Source: Polaribacter sp. Hel1_85
GTDB lineage: Bacteria; Bacteroidota; Bacteroidia; Flavobacteriales; Flavobacteriaceae
Direction of reading: 5' to 3'
DNA: 64,000 nucleotides
Assembly (NCBI RefSeq): GCF_000766795.1
Contig: NZ_JPDS01000001.1
Span: 1,555,001-1,619,000 of the forward strand
The position numbers and the translations under genes are program-made. Of this stretch, positions 55,482 through 63,939 are shown piece by piece (position 1 is the stretch's first letter; every line of letters begins with the position of its first letter). The notes under the pieces were generated by a model. That model did no database searches. It was not told the DNA's origin and was given only the letters and a program-made list of their open reading frames with translations.

Positions 55482-55520
55482 TTTGTCTTTGTCTTTGTCT
55501 TTGTCTTTGTCTTTGTCTTT
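55482..55520. repeat. hexanucleotide tandem repeat (TTTGTC)6.5
   Basis: Six and a half perfect copies of TTTGTC (GACAAA on the minus strand) start at 55482 and end at the stop codon of the broken four-helix-bundle frame. Degenerate relatives of the unit (GACTTT, GACTTG, GACGTT) flank it at 55452-55480 and reappear beyond the other end of that gene at about 55895-55945. Confidence 0.9.
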
Positions 55521-55945
55521 TAGTTTATAATTTTTCTTCTTAGTGCGTATATTCTTTTCTGTAAACTAGTTAACTTCAAAATACTTTCCTCTAAATGAGA
55601 TGCTGACATATACTTTCTTCTTTCAGCAATGATTAACTATGTTTCTAATTCAAAAGCTGACCCCAATGCTATTTCCAAAAACCTTGCAAAATCCTTTTCT
55701 GAATTTCTAGATGCTCCTTCTGCAATATTTGAAGGAATTGAAACCGCAGATCGTGTTATCTGAGAACTCAGTCCATATTTTTCGGTGTTAGGAAAAGCTT
55801 CTACAAACGTATAAATGGCATTAACAAGCTCCATACTATCTGTCCAAATATCATATTTCCTAAAATCTCTCAATGTCTTTTTTTTTAACTTTAACTTTGA
55901 CTCCGACAACGAACTAGTTTCCGTCCTAGTCTTAGTCTTCGTCAA
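55520..55945 (-). pseudogene. four helix bundle protein (23S rRNA-intervening-sequence type), amber-interrupted
   Basis: The frame from 55945 reads 102 codons to a TAG at 55637-55639. The family core is clear: LRDFRKYDIWTDSMELVNAI, YGLSSQITRSAVSIPSNIAE, ARFLEIALGSAFELET. The family consensus continues with QLIIA; here TAG replaces the glutamine codon and LIIAERRKYMSASHLEESIL plus 23 more residues follow in frame to TAA at 55520-55522. So a single C-to-T change truncates it. The first 24 residues (MTKTKTRTETSSLSESK...) derive from flanking repeats; the native start is probably near LRDFRKY. Confidence 0.75.
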
Positions 55946-55948
55946 AGT

Positions 55949-56902
55949 CTACGTTAACTTCACTTCTTTAATGTTCTCTATATTATTTAAAAACCAATTA
56001 TAGGTTTTTTCAATTCCTTCTTCTAGTTCTATTGAATAACTCCAACCTAATTCTTTCATCTTAGAAACATCCATTAATTTTCTTGGTGTTCCATCTGGTT
56101 TTTCAGAATCCCAAACAATTTCACCGTTGTGGCCAATAACTTTCTGTATGGTTTCTGCCAATTCTTTAATTGTAATATCCTTTCCAGAACCTACATTATA
56201 TAAATATTCTGGCAACTTGTTTTCTAAAGCATAAACTACAGCTTCTGCCATATCATCTACAAATAAAAACTCTCTCATAGGAGTACCACTTCCCCAAAGT
56301 GTTACATCAGAATTATTATTGTTTTTGGCTTCATGAAACTTACGAATCATTGCTGGTAAAACATGTGATGATTTTAAATCAAAATTATCATGTGTACCAT
56401 ATAAATTTGTTGGCATTAAACTTACATAATCTTTGTTGAATTGTTTCCTTATAGATTGACAAGCTTTAACTCCAGTAATTTTAGCGATTGCGTACCACTC
56501 ATTTGTTGGCTCTAAAGAATCTGTTAATAAATATTCTTCTTTTAATGGCTGTGGCGCAAATTTTGGATAAATACAAGAGCTTCCCAAAAATATAAACTTT
56601 TCAATTCCTGATTTTAATGCGCCATCAATTAAGCTATTCTGAATTTGCATGTTCTCCATTAAAAACTGATACGGAAAATCATTATTAGCTAAAATACCTC
56701 CCACTTTTGCAGCAGCATCAATAACAATTGCTGGTTTTTCAGTTGTATAGAAATCTTTAACAGCTTCTTGATTTTTTAAATCTAATTCTTTGCTAGTTCT
56801 TCCTATTAAGTTGGTATACCCTTTATTTTCTAAAGTTCTCCAAACTGCAGACCCAACCATTCCTCTATGGCCAGCTATATATATCTTTGTTGACTTATTC
56901 AT
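55949..56902 (-). CDS. fcl: GDP-L-fucose synthase
   Basis: A 317-residue SDR epimerase/reductase converting GDP-4-keto-6-deoxy-mannose to GDP-L-fucose. Family marks: IYIAGHRGMVGSAVWRTLE, AAKVGGILANNDFP, FLGSSCIYPKFAPQPLKEE, catalytic YAIAK, and NLYGTHDNFDLKSSHVLPA. Partner of gmd, from which it is separated by the four-helix-bundle element. Its stop lies 3 nt before that element's frame. Confidence 0.95.
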   Translation of the reverse strand: MNKSTKIYIAGHRGMVGSAVWRTLENKGYTNLIGRTSKELDLKNQEAVKDFYTTEKPAIVIDAAAKVGGILANNDFPYQFLMENMQIQNSLIDGALKSGIEKFIFLGSSCIYPKFAPQPLKEEYLLTDSLEPTNEWYAIAKITGVKACQSIRKQFNKDYVSLMPTNLYGTHDNFDLKSSHVLPAMIRKFHEAKNNNNSDVTLWGSGTPMREFLFVDDMAEAVVYALENKLPEYLYNVGSGKDITIKELAETIQKVIGHNGEIVWDSEKPDGTPRKLMDVSKMKELGWSYSIELEEGIEKTYNWFLNNIENIKEVKLT

Positions 56903-56913
56903 TAATAAAAAAA

Positions 56914-58236
56914 TTATTTACCAATTTGATGATATTCAAACCCTTTATCCTCTAAATTAAATGCATTATACTGGTTTCTACCATCAAAAACTATAGGAGA
57001 AACTAATTGCGCTTTTATTTCTTCAAAATCGGGTGATCTAAATTCTTTCCACTCTGTCAAAAGAATTAACGCATCAGCGTTTTTCACCACTTCATATTTA
57101 GATTCAAAATAGGTTATTCCTTCAACATCTTTTAAATAACATTCTTTAGCCTCTTCTATTGCTTTAGGGTCATATGCTTTTACTTTAGCTCCTCTTTTCA
57201 CCAATTCATTTACAACATAAATTGCTGGAGCCTCACGCATATCATCTGTACCTGGTTTAAAAGCTAATCCCCATAAGGCAAATGTTTTTCCTGTTAAATC
57301 TTCACCAAAACGCTTTACAATTTTATTTGCTATCACTAATTTTTGAGCATCATTAACCTCTTCTACAGAAGTAATTAAATTTGCTTTATACCCATATTCT
57401 TCCGCTATTTTCTTTAGTGCTTTCACATCTTTAGGGAAACAAGAACCACCATAACCAGCTCCAGGGTAAATGAAACTATACCCAATTCGTTTATCAGAAC
57501 CAATACCAATTCTTACCTGATTTGCATCTGCACCAACTCTTTCACAAATATTTGCAATCTCATTCATAAAGGAAATCTTAGTAGCTAACATTGCATTGGC
57601 AGCATATTTTGTCATTTCAGCAGAACGAATATCCATAGTAATAAAACGATCATGAGTTCTAAAAAACGGAGAATATAGCTGCTTCATTGTATCAAATGCA
57701 TAATCTGAATCTGCGCCAATAACTACTCTATCAGGCTTCATAAAATCATCAATAGCTGCTCCTTCTTTTAAAAACTCGGGATTAGATACAACATGAAAAT
57801 TAATAGCAACTCCTCTCTTGTCTAATTCAGCCTGAATAGTTGCTTTGACTTTATCCGCAGTACCAATTGGAACCGTAGATTTATCAACGATAACTAACTC
57901 TTTAACCATTGATTCCCCAATGGATTTAGCCACCGCCAAAACATATTGTAAATCTGCTGAACCATCATCTCCCATTGGAGTACCAACTGCAATAAAAACA
58001 ATTTTTGCATTTAAAATTGATTCTGACAAACTTGTTGTAAAATCTAGATTTTTATTTTTGACATTTTTCAAAACCATGGTTTCTAAACCAGGTTCAAAAA
58101 TTGGAATAACACCTTTGTTTAACTTTTCAATCTTAACTGGATCTATATCAACACATGTTACATGGTTACCCATTTCTGCAAAACATGTACCTGAAACTAA
58201 CCCTACATAACCAGAACCTATTACGGATATATTCAT
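56914..58236 (-). CDS. ugd: UDP-glucose 6-dehydrogenase
   Basis: A 440-residue NAD-dependent dehydrogenase making UDP-glucuronate. N-terminal VIGSGYVGLVSGTCFAEMGN and VAVGTP-type VFIAVGTPMGDDGSADL; the catalytic cysteine lies in GAGYGGSCFPKDVKAL; C-terminal WGLAFKPGTDDMREAPAI. It supplies glucuronic acid for the polymer. A -7-like box upstream and a terminator at the end of the previous gene suggest it starts its own transcription unit. Confidence 0.95.
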   Translation of the reverse strand: MNISVIGSGYVGLVSGTCFAEMGNHVTCVDIDPVKIEKLNKGVIPIFEPGLETMVLKNVKNKNLDFTTSLSESILNAKIVFIAVGTPMGDDGSADLQYVLAVAKSIGESMVKELVIVDKSTVPIGTADKVKATIQAELDKRGVAINFHVVSNPEFLKEGAAIDDFMKPDRVVIGADSDYAFDTMKQLYSPFFRTHDRFITMDIRSAEMTKYAANAMLATKISFMNEIANICERVGADANQVRIGIGSDKRIGYSFIYPGAGYGGSCFPKDVKALKKIAEEYGYKANLITSVEEVNDAQKLVIANKIVKRFGEDLTGKTFALWGLAFKPGTDDMREAPAIYVVNELVKRGAKVKAYDPKAIEEAKECYLKDVEGITYFESKYEVVKNADALILLTEWKEFRSPDFEEIKAQLVSPIVFDGRNQYNAFNLEDKGFEYHQIGK

Positions 58237-58360
58237 AAATTTTTACTTATTCTTTTTTAAAATTTTCTTTTTCGTGTTTTCAAAAAATCTTTACATATCT
58301 AGCATAAAAAAATCGAAAGAACTAAACGTAATTCCTACTTTCAAAATAGTTTTTTTTTTG

Positions 58361-58368
58361 CAAATATA
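58361..58368 (-). promoter_or_regulatory. candidate -7 box upstream of ugd (TATATTTG)
   Basis: On the minus strand 58368-58361 reads TATATTTG, an exact TAnnTTTG match in the 146-bp gap before ugd, 125 nt upstream of its ATG. No TTG stands at the ideal -33 distance. Confidence 0.35.
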
Positions 58369-58382
58369 GAATTATTTATTTA

Positions 58383-59312
58383 CTAAATAAATAGGTGTTT
58401 TTCACCTATTTTACTAATTGTCATATTCCTAATTTGATGAACTATTTTTATAGATTCCTCAGAATCTTTCAAACCAAATCCGTTTCCTTTTAATATTTCT
58501 TGATAACTTTTGGTATGCAAATCTGTAAACCCTGAACTAAATTCTAATTCTTGATTATCTATTGTAATTGACCTAAATGTTCTTTGACCCTTTTCTCTTA
58601 TTTGTTTAGGTAAATCATTTTCATTAATTGACAAAAACCATCTTACTCTGGCATTTTTAAACTCTAAATAACCCGCAGATTTATCCTTTTCTTTCAAATG
58701 AACAATATTCTCTTGAACATCACCAAATATCCACGATAACATATCATAAAAATGAACCCCAATATTTGTAGCTATTCCACCTGATTTACTTTCATCACCT
58801 TTCCAAGAAACATCATACCAATTACCTCTTGAGGTAATATAGGTTAAGTCTACCTCATACTTTCCCTTTTTACCTTCAGCATCTACTTTATTCTTTAAAG
58901 CAACAATACTTGGATGCAATCTTAATTGTAATATTGTATTTATTTTTTGACTAGATTCTTTTTCAATATCCATTAAAGCATCTAAATTCCAAGGATTTAA
59001 AACCAATGGTTTTTCACAAATTGCATCAGCTCCTCTTCTTAAAGCCATTCTAATATGTGAGTCATGCAAATAATTTGGAGTACAAATACTTACATAATCT
59101 AAATGTGTGCCTGCTCTTTTTAATTTCTCTATATGTCTATCAAATCGCTCAAATTCTACAAAAAAATCAGCTTTAGGAAAATAACTATCCATTACACCTA
59201 CACTGTCAAATTTATCTAAAGCAGCAATTAATTGATTATCTGTATCCTTAATTGCTTTTAAATGCCTTGGTGCAATATATCCTGCAGCACCAATTAATGC
59301 AAAGTTTTTCAT
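58383..59312 (-). CDS. Gfo/Idh/MocA oxidoreductase (WbpB/WlbA-like)
   Basis: A 309-residue NAD-dependent oxidoreductase. The Rossmann start NFALIGAAGYIAPRHLKAIK and DSVGVMDSYFPKADFF are characteristic of WbpB/WlbA, which oxidises UDP-GlcNAc-uronate at C3. The conserved EKPLVLNPWNLD carries the family lysine, and GGIATNIGVHFYDMLSWIFG follows. With a 3-aminotransferase and an N-acetyltransferase it would lead to a 2,3-diacetamido uronic acid; no adjacent WbpD-like acetyltransferase is seen. Confidence 0.88.
   Translation of the reverse strand: MKNFALIGAAGYIAPRHLKAIKDTDNQLIAALDKFDSVGVMDSYFPKADFFVEFERFDRHIEKLKRAGTHLDYVSICTPNYLHDSHIRMALRRGADAICEKPLVLNPWNLDALMDIEKESSQKINTILQLRLHPSIVALKNKVDAEGKKGKYEVDLTYITSRGNWYDVSWKGDESKSGGIATNIGVHFYDMLSWIFGDVQENIVHLKEKDKSAGYLEFKNARVRWFLSINENDLPKQIREKGQRTFRSITIDNQELEFSSGFTDLHTKSYQEILKGNGFGLKDSEESIKIVHQIRNMTISKIGEKHLFI
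58389..58411 (-). terminator. hairpin overlapping the end of the WbpB-like gene
   Basis: AAATAGGTG (58389-58397) and CACCTATTT (58403-58411) form a 9-bp stem with a five-base loop, followed on the minus strand by a T-rich stretch. It lies inside the last codons of the oxidoreductase gene, just ahead of the stop. Confidence 0.5.
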
Positions 59313-59315
59313 TCC

Positions 59316-60599
59316 TTAAAGTGATTTATCTACATGTTTAGAATCTAGAAAATTCTTAACATCATATAAAATTGATTTTTCTTTTTTTATTTCTTCAAAA
59401 TTCAAATTATGAAACTCCTTATGAGCAACTGCTAAAACTACTGCATCAAATTTCTTTTTAGGCAATACTTTAATTGAATTTAATTTATATTCTGAATTAA
59501 CTTCTTTAACATTCGCATGTGGGTCAAAAACAGTAACATTTGCACCATAATCTTGTAATTCATAAATTACATCAACTGCTTTTGTATTTCTAACATCAGG
59601 ACAATTTTCTTTAAATGTAATCCCTAAGACTAAAATTTCAGCACCTTTTACCTCAACATCTTTTTGAATCATCAGTTTTGCAACTTCTGACGCAACATAC
59701 TTACCCATCCCATCATTCACTCTTCTACCTGCTAAAATAATTTCTGGGTGATAACCAAATTCTTGTGCTTTTTGAGCTAAATAATAAGGATCTACACCAA
59801 TACAATGACCTCCAACTAAACCTGGTTGAAATGGCAAAAAGTTCCATTTTGTACCAGCTGCCTCTAAAACATCCTGTGTATTTATATCCATCAACCCAAA
59901 AATTTTAGCCAATTCATTTACAAACGCAATGTTTATATCTCTCTGAGAATTCTCTATCACTTTTGCGGCTTCAGCTACTTTAATTGACGGGGCTAAATGA
60001 GTTCCTGCAGAAATCACAGAAGCATATAATTGATCTACCTTTTCACCTACTTCTCTTGTTGAACCAGATGTAACTTTTAATATTTTATCTACTGTATGTT
60101 TTTTGTCTCCTGGGTTTATTCTTTCTGGAGAATATCCTACAAAAAAGTTTTTATTAAATTTTAACCCTGATACTTTTTCTAAAATAGGAACACAATCTTC
60201 TTCTGTAGCTCCTGGATAAACCGTCGATTCATAAACAACAACATCTCCTTCTTTTAAAACACTACCAACAGTTTCACTTGCTTTAATTAAAGGCGTTAAA
60301 ACAGGTCTATTATTTTTATCAACTGGTGTTGGAACTGTAATAACAAAATAATTACAATCTTTTAAATCATTTAATTCCGACGAACAAAACAATCCTATTT
60401 CATTATTATTTTCAAGAAGAAAAACCTCTTCTAAAAGAGATTTAGAAACTTCTCTGGTTGCGTCTTTCCCTTGTTTAAGCTCTTCAATTCTGGTTTGATT
60501 TATATCAAAACCAACAACTGAATACTTTGTTGCAAAAAGTCTCGCTAAAGGCAATCCAACATAGCCTAATCCAATAATTCCTATTTTAATTTTACTCAT
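59316..60599 (-). CDS. UDP-HexNAc 6-dehydrogenase (WbpO/TviB/WbpA type)
   Basis: A 427-residue nucleotide-sugar dehydrogenase making a UDP-N-acetylhexosaminuronate. Marks: IGIIGLGYVGLPLARLFATK, NYFVITVPTPVDKNNRP, VYESTVYPGATEEDCVPILE, the catalytic cysteine in GLVGGHCIGVDPYYLAQKAQ and ILVLGITFKENCPDVRNTK. It is closest to TviB/WbpO. The ATG at 60599 is chosen (SKIKIGIIGLG); its first base overlaps the stop of the epimerase gene. With the epimerase it should yield UDP-GalNAcA or UDP-GlcNAcA. Confidence 0.92.
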   Translation of the reverse strand: MSKIKIGIIGLGYVGLPLARLFATKYSVVGFDINQTRIEELKQGKDATREVSKSLLEEVFLLENNNEIGLFCSSELNDLKDCNYFVITVPTPVDKNNRPVLTPLIKASETVGSVLKEGDVVVYESTVYPGATEEDCVPILEKVSGLKFNKNFFVGYSPERINPGDKKHTVDKILKVTSGSTREVGEKVDQLYASVISAGTHLAPSIKVAEAAKVIENSQRDINIAFVNELAKIFGLMDINTQDVLEAAGTKWNFLPFQPGLVGGHCIGVDPYYLAQKAQEFGYHPEIILAGRRVNDGMGKYVASEVAKLMIQKDVEVKGAEILVLGITFKENCPDVRNTKAVDVIYELQDYGANVTVFDPHANVKEVNSEYKLNSIKVLPKKKFDAVVLAVAHKEFHNLNFEEIKKEKSILYDVKNFLDSKHVDKSL

Positions 60600-61582
60600 T
60601 AATTTAAATTTTTCCAATACCAATGAATTGATTCTCTTAAACCTTCACTTAAAGAAAACATCGGATTATAATTTAACAACTTTTTTGCTTTTGAAATATC
60701 GGCATGAGAATGAGGAATATCTCCTTCTCTATTTGGACCATAAATCACTTCTACATTTTTAATTTTCGGATTATACTCAGAGAGTAATTCTTTTAAAGAG
60801 TTTGTTAAATCTATTAACGTATTTCTATCTCCAAAAGCAACGTTATAAATCTCATTTACAGCATCTTCACTCGCTATTAAACTCAATAAATTTGCTTGAA
60901 TTACATTCTCAATAAATGTAAAATCTCTTGAGTAAGTTCCATCTCCATTAATTATTGGAGACTCTAATTTCATCAACTGATTTATAAACTTAGGAATTAC
61001 AGCTGCATATGCTCCATTAGCATCTTGCTTTCTCCCAAAAACATTAAAATATCTTAAACCAATGGTTTCTAATCCATAGGTTTTTCCAAAAACATCAGCA
61101 TATAACTCATTTACATATTTAGTTACAGCATAAGGAGACAAAGGCTTACCTATTACACTTTCTATCTTAGGTAATGATTTAGAATCTCCATAAGTTGAAG
61201 AACTTGCTGCATACACAAATCTTTTAACACTATTATCTCTTGCTGCTACTAACATATTTAAAAAACCAGAAATATTTACATCATTTGTAGTAATAGGATC
61301 TTTAATAGATCTTGGCACTGAACCAAGCGCTGCTTGATGCAAAATATAATCTACCCCAGAAGCTGCAAACATACAATCTTCAAGATTTCTAATATCTCCT
61401 TCTATTAATTTAAAGTTTGTATTTTCTAAAAGTGAAGAAATATTTTCTCTTTTTCCAGTAGAAAAATTATCTAAACAGATAACCGTATTTTTTTTATGAA
61501 GTAAAACTTCACAAAGATTAGCACCAATAAAACCAGCACCACCTGTAACAAGTATTTTTTTTCCTGATAATTCTATATCCAT
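60599..61582 (-). CDS. UDP-GlcNAc 4-epimerase-like SDR (WbpP/TviC type)
   Basis: A 327-residue extended SDR enzyme. Marks: ILVTGGAGFIGANLCEVLL, CLDNFSTGKRENI, HQAALGSVPRSIKDPITTND, the catalytic YAVTK in PLSPYAVTKYVNELYADVF and RYFNVFGRKQDANGAYAAVI. These are typical of WbpP/TviC, which interconvert UDP-GlcNAc(A) and UDP-GalNAc(A). First gene of the minus-strand polysaccharide array and coupled with the dehydrogenase gene. Confidence 0.92.
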   Translation of the reverse strand: MDIELSGKKILVTGGAGFIGANLCEVLLHKKNTVICLDNFSTGKRENISSLLENTNFKLIEGDIRNLEDCMFAASGVDYILHQAALGSVPRSIKDPITTNDVNISGFLNMLVAARDNSVKRFVYAASSSTYGDSKSLPKIESVIGKPLSPYAVTKYVNELYADVFGKTYGLETIGLRYFNVFGRKQDANGAYAAVIPKFINQLMKLESPIINGDGTYSRDFTFIENVIQANLLSLIASEDAVNEIYNVAFGDRNTLIDLTNSLKELLSEYNPKIKNVEVIYGPNREGDIPHSHADISKAKKLLNYNPMFSLSEGLRESIHWYWKNLN

Positions 61583-61616
61583 TTAAAAGTATTTTTTCAG
61601 CTCTTTTTGAAGAAAC

Positions 61617-61624
61617 CAAATATA
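61617..61624 (-). promoter_or_regulatory. candidate -7 box for the polysaccharide array (TATATTTG)
   Basis: On the minus strand 61624-61617 reads TATATTTG, ending 34 nt before the epimerase ATG at 61582. There is no clear TTG at -33; a small inverted repeat lies just upstream (61631-61648). Confidence 0.35.
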
Positions 61625-61630
61625 ACAAAA

Positions 61631-61648
61631 AAGAATCACTTGATTCTT
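61631..61648. other. inverted repeat AAGAATCA-CT-TGATTCTT
   Basis: A perfect 8-bp inverted repeat directly upstream of the candidate -7 box. On the minus strand it is followed by six T, so it could be a second weak terminator for the tRNA-Val transcript or a protein-binding site at the array promoter. The sequence does not decide. Confidence 0.4.
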
Positions 61649-61670
61649 TCCTTAAAACCATTAAAAACAA

Positions 61671-61699
61671 AAAATCCCTCACAAATTGTGAAGGATTTT
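61671..61699 (-). terminator. terminator after tRNA-Val
   Basis: On the minus strand AAAATCC...TCAC and GTGA...GGATTTT pair (61699-61693 with 61677-61671, plus an inner TCAC/GTGA stem), followed by a T-rich tract. It lies only a few bases beyond the tRNA 3' end. Confidence 0.7.
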
Positions 61700-61702
61700 A
61701 CT

Positions 61703-61780
61703 TGGTGGGCAATGAGGGATTCGAACCCCCGACCCCCTCGGTGTAAACGAGGTGCTCTGAACCAACTGAGCTAATTGCCC
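61703..61780 (-). tRNA. tRNA-Val (anticodon TAC), CCA encoded
   Basis: The minus strand folds as a cloverleaf: acceptor GGGCAAT with ATTGCCC, D arm AGCTCAGTTGG, anticodon stem CCTCG/CGAGG around TTTACAC (anticodon TAC), T arm GGGGGTTCGAATCCC. Discriminator A at 61706 is followed by encoded CCA at 61705-61703. Confidence 0.95.
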
Positions 61781-61839
61781 TAAGCGGTTGCAAATATAAT
61801 ACAGATTTTTAATCCACCAAACAAAAACCAAACTTTTAT

Positions 61840-63048
61840 TTAAATAATTTCAGCAACTACAAAAGTACTTCCACCAACATAGATTATATCTTGTTGATTT
61901 GCATTCAGTAACACATCTTTAAAAGCCTCTTTAACTGAAAAATATTTTTCCCCAATTAGATTAAATTCTTTTGCCTTTTCTTGTAAAATCATTTCAGACA
62001 TCCCTCTTGGAATATCTGGTTTGCAAAAATAGTAATGCCCTTCTTTTGGAAAAAGCGGCAAAATGGCTTCTAATTTCTTATCAGAAACAACACCTAAAAC
62101 AAAATGCAGTTTTTTAAACGATTCTTTTTCTAATTGCTTTAACACAATACTTAAGCCTTCCTTATTATGTGCTGTATCACAAATTACTTTTGGATTTTCT
62201 TGCAAAATCTGCCATCTACCCTTAAGATTTGTATTTTTTATTACATTTAATAAGCCTTTTTTAATATTTTCCTCCGAAACAGAAAACCCTTTCAATTTAT
62301 TTATCGCTACAACTGCTGTTTTTGAGTTTTTCGTTTGATAATTACCTAACAAATCTGTTTTGTAGCTTTTATCAACACCTGAAGCGAAATAAATTGAAGA
62401 TTTACACTCTTCCGCTTTAGCGACAAAAACACTTTTCACCTCCTTTTGTTCTTCTCCAATAATAATAGGAATATTATTTTTGATAATTCCTGCTTTTTCA
62501 AATGCGATTTCTGGTAAAGTTTCTCCTAAAAACTGCGTATGATCTAAACCAATATTTGTAATTACAGAAACTTCTGGAGTAATTATATTTGTAGAATCTA
62601 ATCTACCACCTAAACCAACCTCAACAATAGCAATATCTACTTTTTCTGTCGCAAAATAATCAAAAGCCATTCCTACAGTCATTTCAAAAAAAGATAATTT
62701 CTGCTTTTCTAAAAAATCTTTATTTTTTTTTATAAATGATGTAACTTTTCTCTTTGGTATTTCAACACCATTAATTCGAATTCTTTCTGTGAAATCTTTT
62801 AAATGAGGAGAAGTATACAAGCCCACTTTATACCCTGCTTCTTGTAAAATAGAAGCCAACATATGACTTGTAGAACCTTTTCCATTTGTGCCACCAACAT
62901 GAATAGATTTAAACTTTTTTTCCGGAAAGTTCAATTCTTTTGAGAGTGCTAAAGTATTAGTTAAGTCCTTTTTGAATGCTGTTTTACCCTCTCTTTGATA
63001 CATAGGTAATTGTGCAAACATCCAATCTAATGTTTTTTTGTAATCCAT
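61840..63048 (-). CDS. folC: folylpolyglutamate synthase/dihydrofolate synthase
   Basis: A 402-residue Mur-ligase-like enzyme adding glutamate to dihydropteroate and folates. The P-loop SIHVGGTNGKGSTSHMLASI is at about residues 48-67, YTSPHLKDFTERIRING next, then EVGLGGRLDSTNI, ITNIGLDHTQFLG and later VICDTAHNKEGLSIVL. Length and motifs match FolC. It lies between tRNA-Val and the two nucleotidyltransferase genes on the same strand. Confidence 0.95.
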   Translation of the reverse strand: MDYKKTLDWMFAQLPMYQREGKTAFKKDLTNTLALSKELNFPEKKFKSIHVGGTNGKGSTSHMLASILQEAGYKVGLYTSPHLKDFTERIRINGVEIPKRKVTSFIKKNKDFLEKQKLSFFEMTVGMAFDYFATEKVDIAIVEVGLGGRLDSTNIITPEVSVITNIGLDHTQFLGETLPEIAFEKAGIIKNNIPIIIGEEQKEVKSVFVAKAEECKSSIYFASGVDKSYKTDLLGNYQTKNSKTAVVAINKLKGFSVSEENIKKGLLNVIKNTNLKGRWQILQENPKVICDTAHNKEGLSIVLKQLEKESFKKLHFVLGVVSDKKLEAILPLFPKEGHYYFCKPDIPRGMSEMILQEKAKEFNLIGEKYFSVKEAFKDVLLNANQQDIIYVGGSTFVVAEII

Positions 63049-63080
63049 AAAAACAGAGAAACAATTTAATTTTAAGACAA

Positions 63081-63509
63081 TTAAGCTTTAGACTTTAAAT
63101 TTTCTTTTTCTTGAACCTCTTTTCTCAATCCGCTGCTAGAAAAACGGTGCTCTCTTTTATTATAATACAAATCTATTCCTTTCTCTTCACAATACTTTCT
63201 ACCTGTAAATTGCTTGCTTGCATATTCATCTCCTACAATTCTAACATCAATTTTAAATGAACGCAAAACATCTTCTAAATCTTGTTCTGTTGCATAAGGG
63301 ACAATTTCATCAACGAATTTGCATCCTTTTAATTGAATATAACGCTCAACTACAGACTGTATTGGTCTATTTTTTTCTGGTCTATCTAAAGTTGGATCTG
63401 TTTGCAAACCACAAATTAAATAATCACATTCTTGTTTTGCTTCTTCTAACATTTTAACATGCCCTGCATGAAACAAATCAAACGAACTAAAAGTAATTCC
63501 TATTTTCAT
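63081..63509 (-). CDS. cytidylyltransferase-like protein (TagD-like)
   Basis: A 142-residue nucleotidyltransferase. The HxGH motif is HAGH in SSFDLFHAGHVKMLEEAKQE, followed by GLQTDPTLDR, RYIQLKGCKFVDEIVPYATE and, in place of RTxGISTT, the C-terminal HRFSSSGLR. It resembles glycerol-3-phosphate cytidylyltransferase and activates a phosphorylated small molecule; the substrate is not clear. It begins 4 nt after the related neighbour gene, and the pair may act in sequence or as one pathway. Confidence 0.85.
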   Translation of the reverse strand: MKIGITFSSFDLFHAGHVKMLEEAKQECDYLICGLQTDPTLDRPEKNRPIQSVVERYIQLKGCKFVDEIVPYATEQDLEDVLRSFKIDVRIVGDEYASKQFTGRKYCEEKGIDLYYNKREHRFSSSGLRKEVQEKENLKSKA

Positions 63510-63513
63510 AAAC

Positions 63514-63939
63514 TTATTTTTTATTTAACAACCAAGATGATGATTGTATTTTATCACCAAGACCATCTATTAATTGAATTTTTAATTCTTTACAAATTGG
63601 AGCTTCTGGGATTGAATTATTATCTTGATCTCCTCCATTTGCAAACCCTAAATCATACTCTTCTCCATAAGTTTCATAAAGAGAACGAATTGACTCACAA
63701 ACTGTCCTGTCTTTATCTACTGAAATTATAGCTTTATTTACAGCTTTAATATTCTGAACTATAAATAAACGCTCCTCTTCTTTTTGAAATTCTTTTGAAC
63801 CTTTTAATTCTCTTTGTAAATCACTATTAACAATAACAAACAACTCATCTGCTAAAGCTTTTGCATTATTAAAATACTCTAAATGCCCTTTGTGAATTGG
63901 ATTAAAATATCCTGAAACTATAATTGCTTTTTTTTTCAT
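63514..63939 (-). CDS. adenylyltransferase/cytidyltransferase family protein
   Basis: A 141-residue nucleotidyltransferase. The HxGH motif is HKGH in VSGYFNPIHKGHLEYFNNAK; VIVNSDLQRELKGSKEFQKE and ERLFIVQNIKAVNKAIISVD follow, then GGDQDNNSIPEAPICKEL. This is closest to RfaE-N/HldE-like or FAD synthetase-like transferases of unknown substrate. It shares the fold with the gene 4 nt downstream but differs clearly in sequence. Two direct repeats lie just upstream of its start. Confidence 0.82.
   Translation of the reverse strand: MKKKAIIVSGYFNPIHKGHLEYFNNAKALADELFVIVNSDLQRELKGSKEFQKEEERLFIVQNIKAVNKAIISVDKDRTVCESIRSLYETYGEEYDLGFANGGDQDNNSIPEAPICKELKIQLIDGLGDKIQSSSWLLNKK

Noticed and set aside
55482..55520. 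Possible CRISPR-like repetition
   Set aside because: The unit is a 6-bp tandem repeat without spacers, so it is a simple repeat.
57845..58210. 121-codon plus-strand frame
   Set aside because: It lies wholly antisense to ugd, which has full family motifs; no independent coding signal.
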